From Petrosia ficiformis (Eukaryota > Porifera > Demospongiae > Haplosclerida > Petrosiidae): 64,000 nt of DNA. The translations under genes were made by a program, and so were the position numbers. This document shows positions 22,070 to 36,189 of the stretch, one piece after another. Positions within the stretch are counted from its first letter, which is position 1, and each line of letters opens with the position of its first letter. The stretch lies in assembly GCA_947044365.1 (NCBI GenBank), contig OX345636.1:13783309-13847308 (forward strand), written 5' to 3'. The notes beneath the pieces were generated by a model, which was given only the letters and a program-made list of their open reading frames with translations, was not told the origin of the DNA and did not search any database.

Positions 22070-25000
22070 GTTTGATCTGCTACAAACAAATTATTCTTTT
22101 ATATTATCTTTTTCTACACAGGTTAAGCTGAACTGTGGAATTGAAATGCCAACCTATGGGCTTGGGTGAGTTGAATTTTGCAGTAATCAATCCGATATTA
22201 ACTATTGAAGCTGTGTATAGGGGACAGATTCATAAATAACGTAATAGTTGTTTCTTGGCAGACTTGTATGTATACATCACACATGGAGCTTCATAAGCAG
22301 TCATGTGAGACGCATGTGTGTAGGAGGAGGGGGTGGGCCTAAATGGATCCATATCTGAAATAGCGAAATTGTTCACTTAATTTTATTAGGCAAATGTCTA
22401 GAGTGGTGGTACTGGTACTGGAACTGGTAATTGTAATCTACACCTTAAAGTGCTGGTTCATGGGCATGGTTAAATGAATATTATTAATTAACAAGCTAGT
22501 CACAGTAAGTGAGTCCACAATAACAATAGAAGGGCTGGGAAATAAAAGGAGCATTGCAACAGAGGAGGACTACTACATCAACTTTGTTCAGATTTCTAAC
22601 CCTAACAAGAGAACCTATGTTTTAGTGAATTGGGCTCCTGGACCCTATGGTTCATTGACCATGCCCACCAACCAGCATTTTAAGGTATAAATTACAAGTA
22701 TTAGTGCTGGCACTCTACACACTGCCTAATTGATATTATAGACCTTACAATAGATATCTTGACTAATTTGGTTATACAATCTGTTAGACATATTCTCTTG
22801 TACCATGATGAAGACTAGAGTACCTATGATGATATTTGAAGCAAGCTTAGAGATTAGTACAATCGTACACTCCTCAGTCTCACATGAACGAGTTCAGATA
22901 ATAAGAATATCTGACAAGATCCTGGGTTCCCTAGTCCGATTTCTGACTTTTTCAGTTTTCCTTTGTTCCTAATTCTCTCATGCATATATTGCTATATATC
23001 ACAGTAATGACTTGTATAAGCCTTGTACAATAATCCTTGCATCTATATATACAGCATATCTAGTTGAAATGTTGGTGGTCAAGTTTAACCTAACTTTCTG
23101 CTGTAGTTGGCACATGAAAATATGTCTAGCTAAATAAATGTTAGTGCTTACTTCAATGTGACTGTATCAAGATCTGTACAGTAAGTCTGAGTATTGTATA
23201 ACCAAATTAGTCAAGATATCTATTGTAAGGTCACATTTTCAAGATAATTTCAATTCATCTCATTAAAGGTATTAAATGTCATTACAGGCAATACCTTCCA
23301 AAGCCCGCCCCTATATTAATTAAATTTTAGATTTACTTGTGGAAAACTAATGAAGCATAATTATATATAAAAGTGTATATTACTCCCATGTTATTATTAC
23401 TATAATTACTTATTAGATTTTGATAAAACATTTTTTAATACTTCAGGACTTGGTTGGCTGATCCCTTTCCTGGTCTAACTGTTAATGCAATAGAGATAGC
23501 CATTCGTGCAGGTTATCGTCATATTGACTGTGCCTTCATATATCAGAATGAAGATGAAGTGGGAGAAGCACTTGAGAAGGTTATCAAAGAAGGTGTAGTT
23601 AAAAGAGAAGATCTATTCATCACAACAAAGCTATGGTGAGCTGTTATGTACATTATACAATACAATATGGCAAGTATAATGTGTGACTATTCATTAGTAA
23701 TACATATGGTAAAGTAGAGGAATATAGAACACCTGATTGGACACTTATGATCAGTGTGTTAAATCAAATATTGAATGTAACTTTTAACTGTTACATTCAT
23801 ATACCGTATGCCAGGAAAATTATGCAAAGGAATATTTATAAACAGCATATTTTGGAGTGTTTGCTATACTATTTACTGTACTAGTTTATACTGTAAATTT
23901 TCTATTTCTTTCTGAATGGCATTAAATAGCAAAATGTTTCCTTTGTATCCATTCATTCATTCATTGGATGATGTTCTACAGTGCAAAAGAGATGAACACT
24001 TTGTCAATATGACTAGTATAATGTGTTACCATTCCTTAAAAACAAATGGCTAATGGCTATTTAGTAGTAGCCAAAACTGCAAAGACATGTGAAACTGTAT
24101 ACATCCAAATTGGTTGGAACATATTGCAATTGTTTATGTGAAAATGTAATTGTTTCAAACAAGATGTACAATTTATGGAGAAAAGTATCCCTATGATTGG
24201 TTTGTGGTGTCCTCATTCAGTAGCTGACTTTCTCATGCCTGAAGCACAACAGCCTATTATAGTTATTATTTTCATTACCTACATAATTATGTACTCTTCT
24301 ACTTTTTAAAGGATCTTGTAGAACTTTAGGAATGTATTTTATCTAAAATAGATAATAGTTCTAGTTTCTACGTACTAAGCTACATGTTCAAGCAGCTTCC
24401 TTCCTGCTGCTCTGTACAGCTTGAAGCTGAAGTGAGTGTTATATTATGTGCCGCCATGCCCATTAATTGTCCATTAATTGTATGCATAGACTTTTGTGGC
24501 ATGACAATTAGACATTCCAGTAACTTCATTAGAACAATCAAACATATACTGTACTTTTACTATTATTCATACTTCCGGTAACTTCTTGCCTTTGGATACT
24601 TTAAAGTTTACAACTAGAAGGGATTAAAACCAGTGAAATTTCAGGCTATAGATGGTGGGAAGTGTGGCTGATTAATTTCTACATACAATGTACATTATAA
24701 TTATTATGACAAATTTACAATACATCTACATACATGTACATGTACATGTACATATACACACAATAATTGTAATTTTACTGATTTTTTGACAAAGTGTCAT
24801 GGCTAATTAATGGGGACATGGGGACTATTGGGACACCAACACCGCCATAGTGTCAGTAGAGACCCAGCTGACACCATGAACACCATAGACAAACATTGAT
24901 ACACTGTGAAAGTAAGACACTATAGGACTCTATAGGGACACCATAGACACTATAGATCACTGTAGAGACACTATGACCAGGGCACTGGAATTGAAGCCAA

Positions 25001-27734
25001 GACAATGTAATGTTTTAATTTATTAGCTCACTTACTTCTCAGCCCTTTTTAAACTTTTTATAATTTAATAGGGGTTGTTATCATGAACCAGAAGATGTTG
25101 AAACAGCTTGTAGAAATAGTCTTCAAAGACTGAAAATAGAGTATGTTGATCTTTTCTTAGTGAGTTGATAAACATAAATTATTATGGTTCATGTACATGT
25201 AGTATGTACAGTATGTGTGTTTGTATGTTTTTAATAACCCTTAGAGTTCTGAGCATGTTTTTGGCAACACTTCAGATATCTCAGCCATCATTCACTTTCT
25301 GTACCCCAAACTTGACTCCTTTTTCAACATGGAGTACTACATGTACTTGCTTACTGGGACTCGAAAATTCCCAAGCACTTTATAGGACTAAGTCAAATGC
25401 AACTGTGGCAAACAAAACGACCCCATGTTAGTATCAGCTACATCCACAATATCGGGTATTCCAGCAATAGAAATGTTTCAGCTACATAACAGATTGTGTG
25501 GGTGGGATCACTGAATCCCCAGATTGCATGGGCGGTGAGGAGGCTGCACCCCCTTCGAACTCCCATCAACTGTGGGACATTCCCCTTTAAAATTCCTTCT
25601 TTACTCTATATTTAGGCCAAAGGGCGGCTGAAAAACCATCAACTTTTTTTTGCCATTTTTTTTAGCTTATGACTGAAACCAATTAGGAGTACTTTGTAAT
25701 GCTAGGAATGCACTCCTAAGTGAGTAGGGGTCAAATGTCACTAATATGTGACATCAACCCTCGAAGTGTTAAAGATAAGCATTTGTTATGTACCACCAGA
25801 ATGGTTTTCACAAATTGTATTACATATTTACATGTATATACATGTACATGTATGTGTGTGTATGTACTACTAATAGTATATGTACATACACACAATATGT
25901 GATGTGAAAATAATTCTTGTTATGGTTCATAATAATAAATGCTTACCTTTAAACATACAAACACACATACACTTACACATAAACACAAACATGCATGTGA
26001 ACATAAATGAACACTGACATGTACACAGACACATATGTACTCTGATATGGATATATATATATGTACATGTATATTCACATACACATATTCTTTAGATGCA
26101 CATACACATAATTCACATACACTCACAAAGTGACGAACACACATATAGATGCTCATACAAACACATACACTTTTACATACACACATCCATAGGGCATAGA
26201 CACATACTCATATTTCCACATACACTGTACATGTATTCATACAGATACATACACCTTTTTGAATACATACACATACATTCTCACATAGATGCTTGTACAT
26301 ACATGGTTGCACACACATATCGCACGCATACATGTACACACACTTCATGTACACACACACACACACATACACACTCATGTACACATTCACATGTACATAT
26401 ACATGTATCTTTACAGATACATACACCATTTGGCATGCATACATGTACACACTACATGTACACACTACATGTACACACATGTACACACACTCATGTACAC
26501 ATTCACATGTACATAATTATACATGTATCTTTACAGATACATACACCATTTGGCATGCATACATGTACACACTACATGTACACACATGTACACACTCATG
26601 TACACATTCACATGTACATATACATGTATCTTTACAGATACATACACCATTTGGCATGCATACATGTACACACTACATGTACACACTACATGTACACACA
26701 TGTACACACACTCATGTACACATTCACATGTACATATACATGTATCTTTACAGATACATACACCATTTGGCATGCATACATGTACACACTACATGTACAC
26801 ACTCATGTACACATTCACATGTACATATACATGTATCTTTACAGATACATACACCATTTGGCATGCATACATGTACACACTACATGTACACACTCATGTA
26901 CACATTCACATGTACATATACATGTATCTTTACAGATACATACACCATTTGGCATGCATACATGTACACACTACATGTACACACATGTACACACACTCAT
27001 GTACACATTCACATGTACATATACATGTATCTTTACAGATACATACACCATTTGGCATGCATACATGTACACACTACATGTACACACATGTACACACACT
27101 CATGTACACATTCACATGTACATATACATGTATCTTTACAGATACATACACCATTTGGCATGCATACATGTACACACTACATGTACACACTACATGTACA
27201 CACATGTACACACTCATGTACACATTCACATGTACATATACATGTATCTTTACAGATACATACACCATTTGGAATAAAGCAAGGAGAACTATTTCCTTCA
27301 CCTAACACTGTGCTAGGATATGATGCCAACAAGATGTCCAAAACATGGGAGGTATAGTTTAGTGTTGTATAAGTTAACTATAACTATATAACCCCTTTAA
27401 TATAGTAAGGTATTGTGACATGTAGTTAACTAAATTAGTATAACTACATGTATAATGAAAACTGGTCAGTAATGGTCACTTTTAACTGATTTCAGTAAAC
27501 AGTAAACCTAATTAATTAAATGTACCTATAAAACTAAAGTTAGAGAAACTAGTGATGCTATAACTATAACTGTAAATGGTTATTCCAGTCTCAGGGCTAT
27601 AATTTAGTATTTCATATTTAAGTATACATGTAGCTTCAGATTCTCATTAAAGATCCATTTGTGAGACCAAAAAGTTAAATTAATTATTCACAAAGGCATG
27701 GCCATAACTTTACAATAACCAAGACAGAAAGTTG

Positions 27735-27774
<40 letters not shown>

Positions 27775-28537
27775 TGTGTGTGTGTAAGTTTGTATCTGAT
27801 TGATCTTTGTGGAAACTCGCCGACCGTAGTCCAGTTCCCACAATAGAACAGGTAGATAGTGACCTTTCTTGTCAGTGTCACGAGACCTCAGTCTGTCCAG
27901 AGAGCTTACTGAACCCGAACTTGTCTTATATTTGAATTTCATATCAAACTCTACTAGTTCCCAGCAATTCATTTGGGACTTAAAGTTTAATTATAATTGC
28001 TTTCCCTGAAAATTTATTACCTATTCTATTTTTGTTCAACTCATCCTGATAATATGTTTTGTTATTTTAGCATGCAGGCTTAGAGTCTATATGCTTTTTT
28101 GATTATAGTAAAAGATTTAGCAATTATCTAGTTAACATAAAGGAGTGTTATAAATATATAGTATTTAAACAATCTTAACTTTTAACATATTCACTTATGT
28201 TTTGATGCTTTGGTGTTATTGGACTCCTGACAGGGATAGTCTGGCCTTGGGAACCAGAAATGGGGGTTAAAGACTCTTTGGTGGGATCCCAACCCTCCCC
28301 TCTCTATCCGTATCTGGAGATGCTTAGAGTCCTGTTCACCAATGCACCAGTAAATACATGTAATAATAACTTACTTACAAAACCTTGAAGTTAAATAACA
28401 GCCCAATCTTACTGGATTAAAAAAGATCCTACTCCCTTACCTACCATACTTATGCACATGTGCTCTCCTAATTAACCTTAGGTGGGCGTTTCCAATTAAT
28501 AATTAAAATTATTGCAAGGCTATTACTATTACAGATG

Positions 28538-28634
<97 letters not shown>

Positions 28635-30181
28635 TGCATGCATGTGTTTGATGTGGACATGAGTTTTATACTTCTTACATGTATACAGGCAATGGAAGCC
28701 CTCATACCAACTGGTTTAGTTAAATCTATAGGAGTATCTAACTTTACAATAACAAAGACTGAAAATTTGCTCAAAACAGCCAAAATCATTCCGGCTGTTA
28801 ATCAAGGTACCTCACTACATCAATACATGTGATCATAAGATATATACGGCACTTTCTTTCTTTTCATATTATTTTATCATTCTTATAGTTGAGTCTAATA
28901 TATATTTCCAACAACCAAAACTCAGACAGTATTGTAAAAGCAAAGGTCAGTTACATGTATATATATCAGTCTTATATTTGTAAATAAAGTAGGAGATATG
29001 TTTATGCAAGGTGGGGCAGAAATGTTTTTGGTTTTATCTCTTAAAGGTGTGGTTGTAGCACTATTGTCACTCATCTCATGTCTATTTAGACAATCACATA
29101 CAAGTGCATGTATCTGCTAGGAATTCCCATACACTAGGATGAATGGGACATGGATATTTGATGGTAATACTGGACAATGTGGACATTATTCAATCATTGA
29201 AGTAGAGATGTTTTGCTTGGAAACCAAAGTCCCCTGTGGACTCACCTGATTTAAGCCTGATCAAAACAATGACATGACACTTGCTAGCCCTAATGTTGTG
29301 TTTAGAAGATGTATACACAAGTGATTGTATGTTCATTACCACTGCTATGATAATAGATTAATGTATGTCATATGACATATACAATTAGACATGCACCTTA
29401 TACCATAATCATAAACAGTGAGTCATGGAAGGGGAATTTTTTACTTGATGATTGATTTTAGAAATACTAGAAACATTGATATGGCTATAAGAATATTAAT
29501 TATAGTAATATTATTATAATTATATTACATACATGTAATTATTTTAATGGGTATGTCGTCATAAAATAACATTGCAAATTTCCATAAGTCTAATAGGGTA
29601 TGATTACTATGGAAATACATGCTTAACTGTATCAAATAGTTAAGCATGTATATTACTATATGGTAATCATATCATATTACATGTCAACGACATGACATAA
29701 CCATTAATGTAATATAATTATATTAATACTACATACAATATCATGAGGCTATAGTACTACATGTATATCATACACTATATCAATAGTAATAAGAGTATGG
29801 GTATGAGGCTGTAGCTCTGTTATACTTTGTATAATAGCATTAATTGTTATACAAATTAAGCTCTTACTAGCTATAAATATATAATTATATATGTTTACAT
29901 GTATATTGACTCCAATTATATACAATATACATGAACAATAAATTTGATTAGATAATTCATTAAAAAAATGTCTAAGTTCTTGGCTAACCAATCAGATTGT
30001 CCCTGATATTTAAGAGTCCACAAATGGCTTTAAAGGCTAAGATTACTTTGTAGGGACATGCACATTTTTTCAGGTTTATCAAAGCAGGAAGCATTATCCA
30101 AGCTTAATAGGTTGTGGAATGTAAACTTTGTGACCTTTTAGGCCATCCCCATGATTGCTTTCTCACTGGTTAGATGACCTG

Positions 30182-30216
<35 letters not shown>

Positions 30217-30228
30217 AATTATACATAC

Positions 30229-30262
<34 letters not shown>

Positions 30263-33200
30263 TTGTGTCACTTGCATGAGTATGTATTGTATATGTAATT
30301 AAGGAAGTTGTACATTCAGTGGGATGGGGCTCAGTCAATTAATGGGATAAGTGCGTAATAGAATGCTCGTTCAAGCTCTACAAACCAGCAGGAAGAAAAT
30401 TGCTTGTAGAATTACATAGAAACTGGTACTAATAGCTATTCTAGGTGTAACATATTCCTAAAGTTCTACAAGAACCTCTAAAAAGTTAGAAGGGTAGGTA
30501 ATCACTATAATACTATGTTGTATTTCAGACACGAGAATGTCAGCCATGATTACTGTTAGTTGGAAGTAATCATAGGGATACGTTTTCTCCATACATGTAT
30601 ATCTTGTTTGATTTATTATGGCCACAACAATGTCAGCCATGATTACTGTTAGCTGTGTAGCTAACGTAGAAACTAGCTATTCTACCTGAAATATATTCTT
30701 AAAGTTCTAAAAGGTTCTTTAAAAGGTAAACAGAGTAGATAATCAAAATAATAACTATAATAGGCTGATGTGTTTCAGGAACAATAAAGTTAGCCATGAT
30801 TACTGAATGCTATACACCACAAAGCAGTCTTTATATATCTTGTTTTTTTGAAGAATTTTGAGCATAACAGGTACCTATGAAATAAAAGTGGTAATTTGAG
30901 CTTAGCAAAATAGGCTGTAATTAAAGCACAATACGCTTGTCTCTGATACTGAACCCTAACCCAACCTTAATTGACATGTACATGTAAATAAAGTGAGATA
31001 ATCATAATGATATTCATAATGATATTTATAATGATTTCATAAAATTTACTATTATTATTAAGAGAAAGGAATATTATTTAATTATAGTGAGCTATTAGTC
31101 CCTTTGGCCACTGCCCTTAAAATCTGGTCTTGAATGTTATTTAGTTCCTACATGTACATGAATATTATACCCATTATTATATGTTTAGTCTATACCTGTT
31201 TCACTGATTTTTCTTGTCCAGCAAAATATTTTAAATGCTGAATTTATATGAATCCAACCCAATCACTGATGCAAAATGTGTGACTGTCCCTCATAATTAG
31301 CCCGAGCAGTAGTAGGTGCTATACAATGATGTAGTGCGCTAATTTATTATCATGACAGTGAAAGATCTAGAAATTGAAGAAGGGGGTTTCAAAAAAACAA
31401 AACAACTCACGAAGTGTGCTGATTTTTTTAATTCATTAATTATTCATGAGGGTGGGGTCAATAATTTTGTAATCATGCATTCCTCTGTCAGGCAGGACTA
31501 TAACTATATCGCGACAGTTAGGAAAGGTATGCAAACTTACTTATGTTACTAAGTTAGCGATAGCCATCATGATTTATTACACTACATGTCAGATAAAACA
31601 CAAGCATCAGATTCACAACCAAATTGAGTGTGAGACTTTATAGTCAGTCATGACTACTGCTTTGCCAATCGGCAATCTTCAGATTCAGTTACATCAGACT
31701 TTTGCAGACTAGCAACAATTTTACTGAAGTACACATGTAGTACAATTGTAGGTATATAGTTATTTATGTACTTACCATCTTTACTAAGTTCTCATAGAAC
31801 CAATGCTTATGCTTACAACATGCTAGTGAGCTGTCACACAGACTTTTATTAATCAATTTTTTTTAACTTGAATTTTAAAGTGTGAAAGGGGGTTTTCATG
31901 GAAACCAAAGAAACCCCCCTAGATCCGGCACTGCATGATCATGCATGGCATACATGTATTATATAATATTTTTTAATACCCACAGGGCCATCCCTATGAT
32001 CGTTTTCCCACGGGTTCAAACTATATTTGTACACAATGCATATATGTTTGTATCACATATATGCATTGTATATGTAGTTAAGGAAGTTGCATCAATCCAT
32101 TGGGTTGGTCACTTAATGGGTGGGGCACATAATAGAATGTGTGCTACGTAGATACCTAAAAGCCTTGGTGGCTCACTGTGATTGTGGGTTTACATACTGC
32201 ACTGTTGCTAGGTTACAGTGTCGATCGCAAAATTGAGCATATCAGTATAAATATATATGTAACATTATAGCTTGATTCCTTTTCAGAATACTTGTGAGTG
32301 CATCACATAAATATTTATGGCGTGGTTTTGTCGCTTTTCAGTTAATTCAAAATTAAACACTTTATGACAATACAACTCATAATACATCATTAAAGTATTT
32401 ATTCATAACACACACAGTATTGTTAAACATGTTTATCGTCAGTGTTTTGGAACACGATCTTGGATTGGTGCTGCCTGACAAGGGGTGTAAGAACCACCAC
32501 ACTGCCAACAACCTTCCTTTGGAATGCGAAGACAAATAAAGCAGAAACTTGTATCGCAACCACCTCTAGCCTTTTTACATGTCATCTGCTTACAACGATC
32601 TTTATGTTCAATAGCAAGCCCACAGTTAGGACACAAACGCCAAGATGGACACTTCACTCCATTAATTTCCTTCATTGGAGATTTCTGGATCTGAGCAAGG
32701 ATTCCTTGGCACTTTGGATTACTACACTCTGTTCCACTGCTCTTCCATGGTTGAAAGCAAAACCAGCAATAATCTGTATTTTTTCCTTCCTTCCTACATA
32801 TTCGACAACTAACTCTAGCTTTTGTATCATCTATTCGCTGAGAATAGCTGCCACATCCTGGACATTCTATGATTTTTGGATCACTGCGTATGACATTCAT
32901 GGAAAGGCCTTCCGATAGAAGCTCAATTTCTTTTTGTGTTGCTTGTCCATATTCTTTAACAACATCTAATCCCCATTCAGACCCACACAGAGAACAAGAA
33001 ATCTTAGTCTTTAAATTATCACTTACTTCATTCCAGGCAAAATTCATAAGACATGTCGAACACATTGAATGTTTCACTGTTTTACAAGGCATTAGAAGTG
33101 CTTGATCATCATAACAAATTATGCAAGGTTCACTACTTTGAGGAAGATGACGAGGAAGAGGTCTTTCTTTCATAGAATCGAATGGTTTACTACTAGCTCC

Positions 33201-35871
33201 ACCAGGCAAACGAAGCACAAGAAAAACTGTAGCTCCTTTCCCGAGGGAAGGGTAATCGGCAAGTGTATCTTCTTTCTCCAACTGTTTTCCAGCATATATC
33301 AATCTCTGCTCAGCAGAAGGAATTCCAGTTTTTTCTTCAACCTTTTTCATTAATTCACTTACATTTGTGTTCTATTGAAAGACATTCATGTGAAATACTT
33401 TCTCAAAAGTATTTTAGTTTTGCTTATAAGACAAAAAAAATTAAAGAATAGCAGTAGCAGTAAGCATATGTAATAATGAAATAAGTTACAACCTATAATT
33501 ACAATATTTATAATTATTATATATTTACCTCAACTGATTTTTGAAAAAGGATAGTGAAAGTCTTTCCATCCATGTGCTTTACAAACAGCTGCCAGGTAGA
33601 AGACATCTTCAGTAATTTCTAATGCTAACTGTTGAAGCAATATAAATGCTTGCTATAGCACTGACAATGTACTTTATAATGATATAGTGAATGATGCAGC
33701 AAAAAAAAATGTTTGTTTACAATTGTCAGCACTTCTACTATCACATGACATAAAATCACAAACATTATACTCTATTTATATATGATGCTATTTTAATTAT
33801 AAAGCAAGGTTAGTACAAGTATTACTTACTGCATCATCATGACGTATTATGGAATGCACAACCAGACATTCTGTAGTCATTAACAAAAACAACACAAATA
33901 ATTACATGTACATAGGTAAGCTAATATACTCATCCAAAATTATTGCATCATACTTTTTTTTCAATAACATCATGTATATACTCTGCCATGATGGGGCAAA
34001 CCACATTGAAGATCTTAAGCATTAAGTACGATGTACAAGCACTGAAAATGTACTCGAGTAGAAGCAACAGCATAGGCACTGAAAATTTTGAATTTTTTTA
34101 AGTTAAAAACACCAGCATATGGGTTACAACGTATGCTTAATACTCATGTATAACTTAAGCATTTACTGTACTGAGAATCAGCAGTGACTGACTAGTATAA
34201 ATTAAAAATCAATATTATATATTGACTCCACTACTCTTAAAAAAACATCGATCATTCAAAGTGTTCGTTTGATAAGCAGCATCTCAGTGTTATAAATATG
34301 TTTCCTGCTGTGCTAAAACTTCTCTACAGTACTAAGGTTGAAGGTTTTTCATGTGTCTATAATCACTTGAAAGCATCATACTATGGTCAAGCTAGCTTGA
34401 AACTTAACCCCAAGATGCTTTGCCCCATCTCTGATATTGTGCTGAAATAATATTAAATTGTACATGGATTGGATAAAACAGTCCCTCTCTTGGTACGTGA
34501 CTATGTGTACACATCCCTTTTTCCTATGTCCTTTTTGTCTTTCAAATCAGCGATGTTCGATCCATTAATTTTTTTTTGTTATTTATGCTGGGATACAATA
34601 ATAAGATAGATATGTACAAGATACAATAATAGGATAAACGTGTACAAGATACAATAATAGGATAGACATGTACAAGATACAATAATAAGATAGACATGTA
34701 CAAGATACAATAATAGGATAGACATGTACAAGATACAATAATAGGATAGATATGTACAAGATACAATAATAGGATAGACATGTACAAGATACAATAATAG
34801 GACAATAAGCTAGACATGTATTACTTAAAAATCCTCCCCTCAGTGTAGATAATGTTTACTGGTCTGATCTAATGCTAAATTTATTGGGTCTGGTGCTAGA
34901 TTTATTTTACTAGTGCTGATGTGTTGGGTCTGATGCTAGATTTATTGCGTCTGATGCTAGATTTATTGGGTCTGATGCTAGATTTATTGGATCTAATGCT
35001 AAATTTATTGGGTCTGGTGCTAGATTTATTTTACTAGTGCTGATGTGTTGGGTCTGATGCTAGATTTATTGCGTCTGATGCTAGATTTATTGAGTCTGGT
35101 GCTAGATTTATTGGATCTAATGCTAGATTTATTGGGTCTGGTGCTAGATTTATTGAGTCTGGTGCTAGATTTATTGGATCTAATGCTAGATTTATTGGGT
35201 CTGGTACTAGATTTATTGGGTCTGATGCTAGATTTATTGGATCTAATGCTAGATTTATTGAGTCTGGTGCTAGATTTATTGAGTCTGATGCTAGATTTAT
35301 TGGGTCTGATGCTAGATTTATTGGATCTAATGCTAGATTTATTGGGTCTGGTACTAGATTTATTGGGTCTGATGCTAGATTTATTGGATCTAATGCTAGA
35401 TTTATTGAGTCTGGTGCTAGATTTATTGAGTCTGATGCTAGATTTATTGGGTCTGATGCTAGATTTATTGGATCTGATGCTAGATGTATTGAGTCTGGTG
35501 CTAGATTTATTGCGTCTGGTGCTAGATTTATTGTGTCTGATGCTGGTTTCTGATATTCTGTTGTTTTGTTTTTAATCCATTCAATTCATTCCTTTTAGGG
35601 ATTACGTTTGTGTCCTATTCTCCATTGGGTTCTCCTGGACGTCTTGATAAAAGTGATGATGAGCCAGTCTTGCTGGATGATCCTGTTGTTAAGGAAATTG
35701 CTGATAAATATAAAGTAACATCAGCCCAGGTATATAATAATTATGAAATATTTCTATTTTGTGCCAATATGCATTGAACTAAAGGTCATTCACATTTACA
35801 ATAGATAGACTGATTTATAAATGGATAGATTGATAAAATTAATGGAAAGATACAATGTACATGTATTTCAT

Positions 35872-35903
<32 letters not shown>

Positions 35904-36130
35904 ATAGATATATATAGATAGATACATAGATAGATACATATATAGATACATACATAGATACATAGATAGATAGATAGATACATACATACATGTACATAGA
36001 TAGATGCATAGATACTTATATAGATACATACACTGTAGATAGATTGATACATACATACATAGATACGAACATACATACATACATACGTACATAGACAGAT
36101 ACATAGATAGATAGATACATAGATAAATAG

Positions 36131-36189
<59 letters not shown>

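Noticed and set aside
26096..27357. Three overlapping open frames of 393, 354 and 260 codons
   Set aside because: They are translations of the TACATGTACACAC minisatellite. All frames are open only because the units lack stops; only the last 32 codons of one frame (AKR exon 5) are real.
32442..32918. 158-codon + strand ORF
   Set aside because: Shadow of the RBR gene on the opposite strand, whose zinc-finger motifs are unmistakable.
35045..35575. 176-codon leucine-rich ORF
   Set aside because: It is a 21-bp tandem repeat in an AKR intron; exons 7 and 8 join in frame without it.
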